Positions 9,001 through 18,028 of a DNA stretch of 64,000 nt are shown one piece after another. Origin of the DNA: JAAOIF01 sp965206195 (lineage in GTDB: Bacteria > Pseudomonadota > Gammaproteobacteria > PS1 > Pseudothioglobaceae). Where the stretch lies: positions 124,001 through 188,000 of the forward strand of contig CBDBIZ010000011.1 of assembly GCA_965206195.1 (NCBI GenBank), in the 5' to 3' direction. Position 1 is the stretch's first letter. Each line of letters begins with the position of its first letter. The notes beneath the pieces were generated by a model. That model worked only from the letters and a program-made list of their open reading frames with translations. It was not told the DNA's origin and ran no database searches. A program made the translations under genes and the position numbers.

Positions 9001-12000
9001 CGTTTGAGTGACGGTTAAATCACCATCCGTTGCTGCTACTATTGTTAAGTAAGAGGATTGTGTTTCAAAGTCAGGTGCAGCATTAAATGTTAGCACACCA
9101 TTAGTTGTTATACTAAATGCAGCTGTGTCTGTGCCAGTTGGTCTTGTTGAGAATGAGAATGCTACTGTATCACCAGAATCTTCATCTGCTGCTGTTAGAA
9201 TTGTCACTGCCCTTTGGTTTTCATTGACAGTAAATGTATTTGCTGAAGTAATTACTGGCGCCTCATTAACATCATTCACTGTAATGGTAATCATCTGAGT
9301 GTCGGTTAGAGTGCCATCAGTTGCTGTTACTATTATTGAATAAGAGGATTGTGTTTCAAAATCAGGTGCGGTGTTAAATGTTAAAACACCTGCACTTGTT
9401 AGACTAAATGCAGCTGCATTTGCCCCAGCTAGAGTTGTTGAGAATGTTTGTCCTTGTCCAGCATCAGAATCTGTTGATGTTAGAGTTGCCACTGCTGTTT
9501 GGTTTTCATCAACATTATAGCTGGCTGTTGCGCCACCGCTGATTACTGGAGCTTCATCAACATTAGTCACGGTAATGGCAATCATTTGAGTATCAAGCAA
9601 ATCGCCATCGGTTGCTGTTACTATTATTGAATAAGAGGATTGTGTTTCAAAATCAGGTGCGGTGTTAAATGTTAAAACACCTGCATTTGTTAGATTAAAT
9701 AAAGCTGCGTCTGTGCCAGTTAGAGTTGTTGAAAATTCTGGTGTATCACCAGAATCTTCATCTGCTACTGTTAGAGTTGTCACTTGCGTTTGGTTTTCAC
9801 CAACATTGTAGCTGGCTGTTGCGCCACCAGTGATTACTGGCGCTTCATTAATATCATTCACTGTAATGGTAATCATCTGAGTGTCGGTTAGAGCGCCATC
9901 GGTTGCTGTTACTATTATTGAATAAGAGGATTGTGTTTCAAAATCAGGTGCGGTGTTAAATGTTAGTACACCATCTGTTGTAAGATTGAATGCGCCAGCG
10001 TCTGCCCCACCTAGATTTTGTGCAAATGTTTGTCCTTGTCCAGCATCAGAATCTGTTGATGTTAGAGTTGCCACTTGCGTTTGGTTTTCATCGGCACTAA
10101 AGGTATTTGTTGAAGTAATTACTGGCGCCTCATTAACATTAGTCACGGTAATGGCAATCATTTGAGTATCAAGCAAATCGCCATCGGTTGCTGTTACTAT
10201 TATTGAATAAGAGGATTGTGTTTCAAAATCAGGTGCGGTGTTAAATGTTAAAACACCTGCATTTGTTAGATTAAATAAAGCTGCGTCTGTGCCAGTTAGA
10301 GTTATTGAAAATTCTGGTGTATCACCAGCATCAACATCTGCTACTGTTAGAGTTGTCACTTGCGTTTGGTTTTCACCAACATTGTAGCTGGCTGTTGCGC
10401 CACCAGTGATTACTGGCGCTTCATTAATATCAGTCACTGCAATAGTAATCATTTGAGTATCAAGCAAATCGCCATCTGTTGCTGTTACTATTATTGAATA
10501 AGAGGATTGTGTTTCAAAATCAGGTGCAGTGTTAAATGTTAGTACACCATCTGTTGTAAGACTAAATGCAGTTGCATCTGCCCCATCTAGATTTTGTGCA
10601 AATGTTTGTCCTTGTCCAGCATCAACATCTGTTGATGTCAAAGTTGCCACTTGCGTTTGGTTTTCATCGGCACTAAAGGTATTTGTTGAAGTAATTACTG
10701 GCGCCTCATTAACATTAGTCACGGTAATGGCAATTGTTTGAGTGTCGATTAGAGCGCCATCGGTTGCTGTTACTATTATTGAATATGTAGTAGCATCTGT
10801 TTCAAAATCAGGTGCGGTGTTAAATGTTAAAACACCTGCATTTGTTAGATTAAACGAGGCTGTGTCTGTGCCAGTTAGAGTTGTTGAAAATTCTGGTGTA
10901 TCACCAGCATCAACATCTGCTACTGTTAGAGTTGTCACTTGCGTTTGGTTTTCACCAACATTGTAGCTGGCTGTTGCGCCACCAGTGATTACTGGCGCTT
11001 CATTAACATCAGTCACTGTAATGGTAATCATCTGAGTGTCGGTTAGAGCGCCATCGGTTGCTGTTACTATTATTGAATATGTAGTAGCATCTGTTTCAAA
11101 ATCAGGTGCGGTGTTAAATCTCAGCACACCATCACTTGAAATACTAAGTGCATCTGCATCATCCCCACCTAGAGTTTGTGAAAATGTTTGTCCTTGTCCA
11201 GCATCAACATCTGTTGATGTCAAAATTGCCACTTGCGTTTGGTTTTCACCAACAATGTAGCTGGCTGATGCGCCACCGCTGATTACTGGCGCTTCATTAA
11301 CATCAATAACATTAACGGTAATCGCTTGAGTGGCACTTAGAGCGCCATCGGTTGCTGTGACCGTTATTGAATAAGAGGATTGTGTTTCAAAATTAGGTGC
11401 AGTCCTAAATGTTAGTACACCATTTGTTGTAAGATTAAACGCGCCAGCATCTGTGCCAGTTAGTGTTGTTGAAAATTCTGGTGTATCACCAGAATCTTCA
11501 TCTGCTACTGTTAGAGTTGTCACTGCTGTTTGGTTTTCATCGGCACTAAAGGTATTTGTTGAAGTAATTACTGGGGCTTCATTAATATCACTAACATTAA
11601 TGGTAATCATTGCAGTGTCAAATAAAGAAGGCGTTCCGCCATCATTTGCTTGAATGGTTAGGTTATAAGACGGAGTTGTTTCAAAGTCTAATGCTGCTGA
11701 ATTTGCTACTGTTATTTGCGCTGTATTTGTACCAATGGTAAAAGCATTATTAGTATTACCTGATGTTATTGAGTAACGTAATGTATTATTTGGTACTGTG
11801 GTATCTGGGTCTGTTGCTACTTGTGCGCCAACTGATGTGCCATTGGCTGAGTTTTCATTGACTGAAAATGTTGCATCGTTTATGGTTGGGGCTCGATTAT
11901 TATTAATATTTAATGGATTTGCGGAAGATAAAAAGGAAATATTTGTTGCTAAATCCTCAGCTTTAACACAAATATAATTACCATTATTGCCCTCTAAGCT

Positions 12001-13296
12001 AATTGTAAAAGGCGTCCCAGAAGTAAATGGGTTGCCAAAAGTATCACTAGCATTACAAGTTGCATCAGCTGAAAATCCATATTCATAACTTGTAGTGTTT
12101 GCATTAGTATCAGCTACTGTAATTTCGATAGTATCATCAAAAACAGGCCCTGCTTCCACATTATCTGTAAAAGTAACAACTGGTGAGGTTGTATCTACAA
12201 TAACATTTGTATCTGGTGCGACAGGAGAGTTAAATCCTGTTATGGCATTATCATATTGGTCTAAGAATGTTAATCCTGTAAAAGAGAACGTTCCGTTATG
12301 TCCTGCTGGAACTTCGTAATTAACTTGATGTGTGTTTCGATTCATAGTAGTGCCAACGGTATTAGTTACTTCAATATCATCCGTTACGCCTATTGAAAAC
12401 ACAATATTATTATCAGCCTTAGCTGTATCAGCATCTTGCAGAAATACTTGTATGATTACATTTTGCCCTTCTCTTATATGTGTCAAAAAACCAGTACTAC
12501 CAACGGCTCCAACCCCCATGCCTGAAAATACAGGGGCTGTTGCATCAGTTATTACCGAACTTGTAGCAGTAAAGTCAACACCTGCGGTATTAGACACGCA
12601 AGTTATTTTTGTGTCATCTTCTGTACAATTTACAGCAGCATTTGCATCCATTAAAGGTTGTAATGCTTCTACAATCGTTTGCACAGAGTCTGCATCAACT
12701 GTTGTATATTCATAATTAGTGCTATTAATTGTCGCTGTGTATGTAGTATTGGCAGCCGTTGATGCGGCTGGGGTGAAGTCTACAACTCGGGCAACAGCAG
12801 TAACTGGAATGACCCCTGCTCTTGAATTTACTGAAACCACATTCCCAACTGTGTTATCAACAAAATTAATCGGTGTTGCGGATATTTCAGTATTAGTCGT
12901 TGTAAAAACAACATTACTAGATGATGCAGAAACTGATAATGCCCCATGATCTGGATCCGAAACATTGGTAAAAGCAGCTAAAACTGCTTCAATTTGTGGC
13001 CCAGTTCTTGGAAAGCTTACATTTGAAGAGATTGTCGCTGCATTATCACTACAATTGGTTTCATCAACATCACCAATTTGAAATGTAACTACACAAGATC
13101 CGATAGTGAAAGACTCTGCAGTCAATATAGTTCTGGTTGGAATATTTAAGCTTCTTGAGGCTTTAACCTCGGAAACCGCCGTTGCATTTGCTTGAGTTTG
13201 GGTTGTGGTAAATGTATCAAGTGCGAAGACTGAATATCCAGCAAGTCCAATAAACACTAAAATTGATAACGATAATGTTTTGTAAATAACTTGCAT
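6001..13296 (-). CDS. Giant secreted cadherin-repeat surface protein
   Basis: About 2431 residues. I chose the ATG at 13296 because GGAG lies six bases before it; an upstream ATG at 13308 is in frame. The signal peptide ends near ...GYSVFA. An N-terminal domain (FTIGSCVVTFQIG) is shared with the gene at 1-2552. From about residue 480 to 1635 there are 12 cadherin-like repeats of 95-98 residues, each with NEAPVI, DENQT, DxDxG and FETQSSY-type motifs, and acidic DxD/DxNEAP pairs typical of calcium sites. A further Ig-like domain and a long beta-rich region follow. The C-terminus is a Gly/Ser linker, GGCSLNSN, a hydrophobic helix and FRKR, as in Cys-type sorting tails. Inferred role: calcium-dependent adhesion or surface display. 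It has the same orientation and architecture as its paralogue at the left edge. Confidence 0.88.
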   Translation of the reverse strand: MQVIYKTLSLSILVFIGLAGYSVFALDTFTTTQTQANATAVSEVKASRSLNIPTRTILTAESFTIGSCVVTFQIGDVDETNCSDNAATISSNVSFPRTGPQIEAVLAAFTNVSDPDHGALSVSASSSNVVFTTTNTEISATPINFVDNTVGNVVSVNSRAGVIPVTAVARVVDFTPAASTAANTTYTATINSTNYEYTTVDADSVQTIVEALQPLMDANAAVNCTEDDTKITCVSNTAGVDFTATSSVITDATAPVFSGMGVGAVGSTGFLTHIREGQNVIIQVFLQDADTAKADNNIVFSIGVTDDIEVTNTVGTTMNRNTHQVNYEVPAGHNGTFSFTGLTFLDQYDNAITGFNSPVAPDTNVIVDTTSPVVTFTDNVEAGPVFDDTIEITVADTNANTTSYEYGFSADATCNASDTFGNPFTSGTPFTISLEGNNGNYICVKAEDLATNISFLSSANPLNINNNRAPTINDATFSVNENSANGTSVGAQVATDPDTTVPNNTLRYSITSGNTNNAFTIGTNTAQITVANSAALDFETTPSYNLTIQANDGGTPSLFDTAMITINVSDINEAPVITSTNTFSADENQTAVTTLTVADEDSGDTPEFSTTLTGTDAGAFNLTTNGVLTFRTAPNFETQSSYSITVTATDGALSATQAITVNVIDVNEAPVISGGASASYIVGENQTQVAILTSTDVDAGQGQTFSQTLGGDDADALSISSDGVLRFNTAPDFETDATTYSIIVTATDGALTDTQMITITVTDVNEAPVITGGATASYNVGENQTQVTTLTVADVDAGDTPEFSTTLTGTDTASFNLTNAGVLTFNTAPDFETDATTYSIIVTATDGALIDTQTIAITVTNVNEAPVITSTNTFSADENQTQVATLTSTDVDAGQGQTFAQNLDGADATAFSLTTDGVLTFNTAPDFETQSSYSIIVTATDGDLLDTQMITIAVTDINEAPVITGGATASYNVGENQTQVTTLTVADVDAGDTPEFSITLTGTDAALFNLTNAGVLTFNTAPDFETQSSYSIIVTATDGDLLDTQMIAITVTNVNEAPVITSTNTFSADENQTQVATLTSTDSDAGQGQTFAQNLGGADAGAFNLTTDGVLTFNTAPDFETQSSYSIIVTATDGALTDTQMITITVNDINEAPVITGGATASYNVGENQTQVTTLTVADEDSGDTPEFSTTLTGTDAALFNLTNAGVLTFNTAPDFETQSSYSIIVTATDGDLLDTQMIAITVTNVDEAPVISGGATASYNVDENQTAVATLTSTDSDAGQGQTFSTTLAGANAAAFSLTSAGVLTFNTAPDFETQSSYSIIVTATDGTLTDTQMITITVNDVNEAPVITSANTFTVNENQRAVTILTAADEDSGDTVAFSFSTRPTGTDTAAFSITTNGVLTFNAAPDFETQSSYLTIVAATDGDLTVTQTIAITVNDVNEAPVISGGATASYNVDENQTQVATLTVADEDPSDAPVFSTTLTGTHADLFNLTSAGVLTFRTAFNFEMQSSYSITATATDNALTDTQMITITVNDINEPPVITSTNTFRVREGLTAVATVMATDEDSGDTVAFSFSTRPTGTDTAAFSITTNGVLTFNDVPNFEAQSSYLTIVAATDGDLTVTQTIAVNIANLPPTLADASRVFSNDVPATETATLFLPNSGDAPTSCTSSPELPSGLSIEVDTDAMGVVTCALSGSPFGVESQSATDYIISADDGFHTGTSTLTIEIISLLITDTDTNQSLRGDATILSSDNSLSFRAVQSVTFTVNGDRGERLSSNVDGSYTFIPPNTNAFAGVYTITVSDANDNVIDSFDVHVPPVIRLDKAGIFERGLSNPSASDNSAVLTISGLSPAASVSLSLSGDNSLAASIDSSAMALNNNFATATFSSISTSTMVETITPVSISAQYRVAGASLTATTTANVLPVIEYSATVIDSSNADAPLSDVLVTSGNVTTTTGSNGIFTLLLATGDRASGNQIDLARQGNSSSISRALALSTYANNAGVAETFDFRQIQATNTLTVNLSGLPSATTATITISNANGLVVAQQIATTSADFTLVAQDGYSASAQPAGYLLALERDIGLSSATATATSITLSFTQVPATANNRYQVSRSTGSLTFSAVNNTGDVINVSTYIVTANTSPTVTITDDVNGDANITIPILEAGATTGAGGINPDEDVILSFATGGETVFTYRFIASSDAAITDDAISGSRQVGNNGFTAEFTQTTTTSPVNFLSIDTSNSALDMNDQSINNQPISATFVALTPVALTNQADSRATGSDNTFFRLDVTAQLADGTIVSVNKAFDANNEIGISMAYDTELISRDDWLTGSYVVYHANTAADLEAGRFLDIIRIGDDNIDLVNGRISFEVDSLSGFTIGEAAAATGSGSDGGCSLNSNPSQIDKHIDPMLYLLLSMALLGLFRKRILTKFASAKP
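8400..11590 (-). repeat. Tandem DNA repeats encoding cadherin repeats 2-12
   Basis: Units of about 288-291 bp recur through this stretch (for example the string GAATAAGAGGATTGTGTTTC at many positions). A higher-order unit is also visible: the sequence beginning at 9601 (ATCGCCATCGGTTGCTG) recurs almost exactly at 10177, a period of 576 bp or two protein repeats. The N-termini of repeats 4-8 alternate between TGGATASYNVGENQ and TSTNTFSADENQ. This points to recent duplication or gene conversion within the gene. Confidence 0.85.
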
Positions 13297-13327
13297 AAGA
13301 AACTCCATTTGATCGATTTAAGGCGTG

Positions 13328-13355
13328 ATTATACCTAGCATTTTAATCAAGTAAA
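13328..13355 (-). promoter_or_regulatory. Sigma-70-like promoter of the giant surface protein
   Basis: On the minus strand, TTTACT (13355-13350), a 16-base spacer, and a perfect TATAAT (13333-13328) lie about 32 bases before the chosen start codon. The -35 box is a partial match. Confidence 0.5.
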
Positions 13356-13519
13356 TTTCTCTTTTAAGATTTTCTGCATTAAACTCAAAAAAAATCACAC
13401 CAAACCTAACAATATTTATGTTAAAAATACTAGCGTTATTAATTAGTGATAAAGAAGTGTTTAGGTTGAATTTATATTTTAGTAAAAACCTAAAGCCTGT
13501 TATTAATGAGAAGTGTTTA

Positions 13520-14422
13520 TCAAAATGGCTCATTATTTTTTATCAATCTGGCTAAATTAAGCCCATCAGCGGGTATTCTATTGTATCCAACTTGCCGATG
13601 ATTATTGATTCCACCGTCTGCAAAGACTATTTCCAAGCCCAGTTGCATACAGATTTTTAGCGTTTCAATGGTCCAGTCATGTGGCCTGCCAAACGGGATA
13701 GCAAAAATGGGTTGGTAAGATGCCAGTTTGGATAAAATATCTAAGTCTTTTAAAATATTTTCTTGTTGCCATTTGGCATCCATCATTGCAAATCTTTGAT
13801 GCTCAAAGCCATGTGAAGCAACATTGAACAAGGTAGTATCTATATTTTTTAATACCGATAAAATGGTGAACATATTGAATTCATCTTGAATATGGATAAA
13901 TAAATTTTCTATTTTTTTGCTGTATTGATTATAAAGCTGACAATCGTTGGTTTGCCTTAGAATAGACGCTTTTTCTTTGATGTCTTGGGTTATTAGGTGG
14001 TTATGTTGAGTACTATTTTGAAGATAGCGATAAACATTAATCCAACACGCCGCCTGATTGTCTAAATAACCACTATTGATAAAAAAAGTGGCTGCTACAC
14101 TGTGTTTTTCCAATAGCTGGATAATATTGATGATGGATTTGTCCCCATCATCAAAAGTGATACAGGCATAATTGTTGTCTATGGCATTTTGGTTAGCCAT
14201 TTCGATTGCCGTGTGCAAAGGAATGATCTGATAATGTTGCTTTAGCCAGATTATTTGTTTTTCAAAGAAATGGATATCAGTATATGTCCACCGATTATGG
14301 TATTTATTGTCAAAAACACTGGCTATTTGGTGGTAATTAAATATGACCACACTATTGCAAGTTATGCTTCTAGCTAACTTGATTTTAATGTCTATATTAT
14401 ATAAGTGATACTTTAAAAACAT
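13520..14422 (-). CDS. Polysaccharide deacetylase (NodB/CE4 family)
   Basis: 300 residues from the ATG at 14422, which lies 7 bases after the sulfotransferase stop codon and has TAGGG before it; the longer frame to 14494 would overlap that gene. The NodB motif TFDDG is present (ACITFDDGDKS), the zinc-ligand pattern SHGFEHQRF is about two-thirds along, and AIPFGRPHDW follows. CE4 enzymes remove N- or O-acetyl groups from polysaccharides. It is the last gene of a minus-strand run of sulfotransferase and glycosyltransferase genes. Inferred role: deacetylating the surface glycan, which could expose amino groups for sulfation. Confidence 0.88.
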   Translation of the reverse strand: MFLKYHLYNIDIKIKLARSITCNSVVIFNYHQIASVFDNKYHNRWTYTDIHFFEKQIIWLKQHYQIIPLHTAIEMANQNAIDNNYACITFDDGDKSIINIIQLLEKHSVAATFFINSGYLDNQAACWINVYRYLQNSTQHNHLITQDIKEKASILRQTNDCQLYNQYSKKIENLFIHIQDEFNMFTILSVLKNIDTTLFNVASHGFEHQRFAMMDAKWQQENILKDLDILSKLASYQPIFAIPFGRPHDWTIETLKICMQLGLEIVFADGGINNHRQVGYNRIPADGLNLARLIKNNEPF

Positions 14423-14429
14423 AAAAACC

Positions 14430-15269
14430 CTACCACCCAAAATCTTTATCAAGCAGTTGATATAACGCTTCATTGTGGGGTGCAAAATAATCATCTAAAT
14501 AGGTAATGACATCTTGGCTCACTTGTTTTTTATTGATGCCAACATTATGCGGGGTTAAGTCCTGAATTTTATAACCACTATCGACACCAATAAATTTAAA
14601 TATTGTTGCCATCATTTGTTCAGTATTGTTAAAAAACTCTTCGCTACTGAGTATTAAAATTTGATGCTTAGGAAAATAACGATAAAATCTAGCGATTTGT
14701 TGATGATAGATACTGCGTTGTTTGTAGGCTTGGGGGATGATTACTTGACTGGCATTTAGCCTAGTTTCTTCAGCGCGTAAGGCATCCATAAGGGTTAAAT
14801 TTTCACGCCCAAGATAAGTAGTATGGAAATAATGAGAAAGCGTTCTTTGTGTTGGATTTCTCAGCAAAATAATCAATTTTACTTTAGGCATTAGGTTAAA
14901 AATTCTTTTGGCTGCTAGCGGGTTAAATAAATTACGCGGGGTTGACTCAAAAATTTTAGTCGGTACTTTTCTTTGGCGCTTTAGAGGAAAAAATGCACGA
15001 TAACAAGCCATATTTTTGTTAAGATCATCAATATCAAGGTGTGGTTTTTTGTCAAAAAAATGAATCTCCTTTTGATAAGAAGGTAGCAATTGTGGATGTT
15101 GGGTTAAATAAGTATGCAAACTTGAAGTACCTGCTTTCATAGCGCCAATCACCATAAAATCGGGCAAACACCTAAAACGCCAAGTCATTCTTCTAACTTG
15201 CCAAATCGTTTTTTTTATGAAGCGTTTTACCCAGTTAGGTATATATTTTTTAGCGTAGTGAATTAACAT
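14430..15269 (-). CDS. Sulfotransferase (Sulfotransfer_1 type)
   Basis: 279 residues. The PAPS loop is FMVIGAMKAGTSSLHTYL at about 38-55, followed by KEIHFF, a very common family motif. The 3'-phosphate region is LLRNPTQRTLSHYFHT at about 133-148. The basic N-terminal segment is not a clear signal peptide, so it is probably cytoplasmic or membrane-associated. The upstream glycosyltransferase stop lies 16 bases before its start. Acceptor unknown; a sugar in the same locus is the natural candidate. Confidence 0.92.
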   Translation of the reverse strand: MLIHYAKKYIPNWVKRFIKKTIWQVRRMTWRFRCLPDFMVIGAMKAGTSSLHTYLTQHPQLLPSYQKEIHFFDKKPHLDIDDLNKNMACYRAFFPLKRQRKVPTKIFESTPRNLFNPLAAKRIFNLMPKVKLIILLRNPTQRTLSHYFHTTYLGRENLTLMDALRAEETRLNASQVIIPQAYKQRSIYHQQIARFYRYFPKHQILILSSEEFFNNTEQMMATIFKFIGVDSGYKIQDLTPHNVGINKKQVSQDVITYLDDYFAPHNEALYQLLDKDFGW

Positions 15270-15285
15270 ATCTGTACAAAGGTTG

Positions 15286-16149
15286 CTATTTAGGGGTCAG
15301 ATAGTCGTGTAATTTAAAATAGTCAAATACCTGGCGTAATTGATAATCGTTTTTATGTATATTATTTTGCCATAATGTTTGTGCTTGAGAATTTTTGATA
15401 TTAATATTGGGAAAATCAATACTTTTATCTTTAACCATAACAACTTTGGTGTGGTTTAATAAACTCATTGCTTTAAACCAAATATCATCAGCGAAGGGGC
15501 AAAGTTGCATAAAAACTCGATCGGTCACTTTTTCATTTAAGGTATTTGGCGGATATAATGCACCTGCTCCTGCAGTTGGGAAAAGTGTGTCAGAAGGTAT
15601 TTTATTAGTTTGATTAGGATTGCCCCATTGCACATAAGGCATCAATTGCTGAGTGTCTTGTTGATTACTTTGCCACTTCATTACCCAACCCCTATAAGCA
15701 GAAATACAATCAGGGTGCTGCTGATAAGAGCGATACAAATCTCGTAAAAACCATGTCGGATATATAAAATCATCATCACAGGTAACAATCAAGCAATGGC
15801 TAAATTCTGCTAGCGTATAGATGAGTTTTTTGTAAGATTTAATATTTTCTTTGATTATTCTAATCTCTAAACCCCTGGCTTTAAGTTTGGTTAGACTCAG
15901 TGGCAAGGGTTTTTGTGCGACTTCTTCCTGCGCCAACCATAATATGATTTTGTCAGGACGCAGATTTTGATTAAGTAAAGATTCAATAGTGAGAAAAACA
16001 CTGTCAAATCTTGGTGGGTAACTGGTTAAGCTGACAATCAATGGTGGTCGTCTGCGACATTGATTAAGCCCCGATTGCCTGCTAAATAGGTTATAGATTT
16101 GGTATTTAATGACCCATATTCTATCTTTGAAGTTGGTTAAAATTTTCAT
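15286..16149 (-). CDS. Glycosyltransferase, GT-A fold
   Basis: 287 residues. After a basic N-terminus comes PLIVSLTSYPPRFDSVFLTI, the nucleotide-binding start of GT2-like enzymes. The metal-binding acidic motif CDDDF follows at about residues 113-117, and there is a later AGAGALYPP region typical of this group. Its start overlaps the end of the next upstream glycosyltransferase by 29 bases. It should transfer a sugar to the locus glycan in the cytoplasm; donor and acceptor are not predictable. Confidence 0.82.
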   Translation of the reverse strand: MKILTNFKDRIWVIKYQIYNLFSRQSGLNQCRRRPPLIVSLTSYPPRFDSVFLTIESLLNQNLRPDKIILWLAQEEVAQKPLPLSLTKLKARGLEIRIIKENIKSYKKLIYTLAEFSHCLIVTCDDDFIYPTWFLRDLYRSYQQHPDCISAYRGWVMKWQSNQQDTQQLMPYVQWGNPNQTNKIPSDTLFPTAGAGALYPPNTLNEKVTDRVFMQLCPFADDIWFKAMSLLNHTKVVMVKDKSIDFPNINIKNSQAQTLWQNNIHKNDYQLRQVFDYFKLHDYLTPK

Positions 16150-17098
16150 GCTTTAGTTTAAATTGCGACCATAATTTGATACGAGCAGTATAAATATTAA
16201 TGATTGGAAGTAGCAAGTAATGGATATATTTTTGCATTTTATAACGATAAGGACTGTTAAAAATAACCCGAATAATCATAAAAAAAGCCATAAAATAATG
16301 CCAATAATATTGGCATCTACTTTTCTTTTGAATTTTTAGCTCCAAACAAACTGTGCGCATTTTATGATAGCGGATACTAGCATTATCAAGTAAATCCTGC
16401 CATGATGTTAAAAATATTCTTTGCGCTTTTATCAATTGTGGATAAGTATTAGAGATTCTACTACCATCAATCCGATAATAGACATGATGTGCTGGATTGA
16501 TATAAGCACTTAGACCCGTGCTTTGTAATATCTTGAGCCACAAGTCCCAATCTTGTAGGGCATCCAAATGTTCGTTGATACGATGATTAGCAAGGGAAGC
16601 TTGCTTTATTAAGCAGAAGGAAAAACCCATTAAACTATTTTCATAATACAAATCCTCAATATTGATAATTGGTGAGCGTATTGCTCTGGGGTATTTGTGT
16701 TGCTCATTTTGAGCATAAACATAAACAAAATTTGAGCTGATAATAGCGTATTTATCCTGCTTTAGTAGCGTTAATTGGCTTTGTAGTTTGTCTCTATGCC
16801 AGCTGTCATCATCATCTAAAAACGCAATATATTCACCCTGAGCATAATCAAGCCCAATATTACGCGCTTTTGCACCACCGAGTATCTGGTCAAATACAAG
16901 GTAGATAATGGTTTGATTGTATTGCTGCCTAAATTGGTTGATAGTCTCATCAGTGTTGTCATTACAACCATTGGCAATAACGATAATTTCAACGTTGGAA
17001 TAACTTTGATTGGCAATGCTTGCCAGCGCCTTGGTTAAATATCCGGCTCTATTATGCGTTGGCACAATAATACTAACTAAGTCTTTAAACATTGGCAT
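16121..17098 (-). CDS. Glycosyltransferase family 2
   Basis: 325 residues. It shows the classic GT2 start (VSIIVPTHNRAGYLTKAL), GGAKARNIGLDYAQGEYIAFLDDDD with the metal-binding DDD at about residues 95-99, and a following LQDWDLWLKIL with the probable catalytic acidic residue. A basic, hydrophobic C-terminal tail may attach it to the inner face of the membrane. One base separates it from the upstream sulfotransferase gene, so the run 17987-13520 reads as one operon. Confidence 0.92.
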   Translation of the reverse strand: MPMFKDLVSIIVPTHNRAGYLTKALASIANQSYSNVEIIVIANGCNDNTDETINQFRQQYNQTIIYLVFDQILGGAKARNIGLDYAQGEYIAFLDDDDSWHRDKLQSQLTLLKQDKYAIISSNFVYVYAQNEQHKYPRAIRSPIINIEDLYYENSLMGFSFCLIKQASLANHRINEHLDALQDWDLWLKILQSTGLSAYINPAHHVYYRIDGSRISNTYPQLIKAQRIFLTSWQDLLDNASIRYHKMRTVCLELKIQKKSRCQYYWHYFMAFFMIIRVIFNSPYRYKMQKYIHYLLLPIINIYTARIKLWSQFKLKHENFNQLQR

Positions 17099-17099
17099 C

Positions 17100-17987
17100 T
17101 TACTTGAGCCAACTGTCTAAATTGCGATTGGTAATCTTGCTTAATAGTTTTATATCATCACGAAAATAGTGAATCAGCGTTTGGCGCATTTGTGGTGATA
17201 GTGGTATTCGTTGCTGTGTTTTGATATTTTTAAGACGAATAAACTCTAATAAGCCAAAACTATGCTTAATACCTAATTTTATTTTAATGCTACCCAACCA
17301 AGATAATACATCCGGCAAAGCATCTTTCAAAAAATGCACGCGGTGGATTTTAGCGGGATTGTAGATAGTAAAATCTTGCCTAGCGTCATCAGGTAGGTTT
17401 AAAAACTTGAGTGTATCCAGATAAGTTTTTTGAGGATTTTGTGCCAAATCATCAAAAAAAATTAGATGAACTCGCTCAGTAGACACTTGTGTATAGAGTC
17501 TTTGCAATTGTTCGCCCAGACTACATACTTCGCCATAATATAACATCTTGCTCTCGCCACATCTTGGCGGTATTTGCTCACCTTGTCTGCGCTTATTTTG
17601 CAATCGCCATGCACTTTCAAAGTCTGGGATGTCTTCTGTGCTACTCAAATAAACTTGATTGTGCCAAGAATATACCATATCAACTGGGTTTCTAAGCATG
17701 ACAATAAATTTTGCATCAGGCTCGTAGTTAAGAATATTAGCAACTGCATCTACAGAATATAAATAACGCACTGAGGCTTCTCCAATAGCTAAATGGGTAT
17801 TATTTGCTAAAGTAAATAGGGCCTGATAGTCGGTCAAATTTTTTATCTTGCGGTTTTTATGGTCAGTGTTGAAATAATGTGGTTCTTTTTTTGCCATATA
17901 AATTGATGGATGTGACGCCAGATAGGCATTCATTGAAGTGGTACCACATTTTGGTGCACCTAGGATAAAGAAATTAGGTTTTTTCAT
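17100..17987 (-). CDS. Sulfotransferase (Sulfotransfer_1 type)
   Basis: 295 residues. FFILGAPKCGTTSMNAYL at about 5-22 is the PAPS 5'-phosphosulfate loop, KEPHYF follows, and MLRNPVDMVYSWHNQ at about 97-111 is the 3'-phosphate segment. It is first in the minus-strand operon and is divergent from the ligase/polymerase gene at 18029, with 41 bases of AT-rich sequence between the two starts that must hold both promoters. Confidence 0.93.
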   Translation of the reverse strand: MKKPNFFILGAPKCGTTSMNAYLASHPSIYMAKKEPHYFNTDHKNRKIKNLTDYQALFTLANNTHLAIGEASVRYLYSVDAVANILNYEPDAKFIVMLRNPVDMVYSWHNQVYLSSTEDIPDFESAWRLQNKRRQGEQIPPRCGESKMLYYGEVCSLGEQLQRLYTQVSTERVHLIFFDDLAQNPQKTYLDTLKFLNLPDDARQDFTIYNPAKIHRVHFLKDALPDVLSWLGSIKIKLGIKHSFGLLEFIRLKNIKTQQRIPLSPQMRQTLIHYFRDDIKLLSKITNRNLDSWLK

Positions 17988-18028
17988 GGATGGATGTATT
18001 TTTTTTACTTGTTATATAGTATTATGAT

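Noticed and set aside
8400..11590. RTX toxin repeats
   Set aside because: The units are about 96 residues with NEAPVI and DENQT motifs, as in cadherin repeats; the nonapeptide GGxGxDxxx pattern is absent.
6631..12949. Many plus-strand frames of 60-200 codons opposite the giant surface protein
   Set aside because: They are repetitive mirror images of the cadherin repeats, lack ribosome sites, and disappear where the repeats end.
13318..13533. 71-codon minus-strand frame between the deacetylase and the giant surface protein
   Set aside because: It covers the likely promoter, has no ribosome site, overlaps the deacetylase end and has no recognisable feature.
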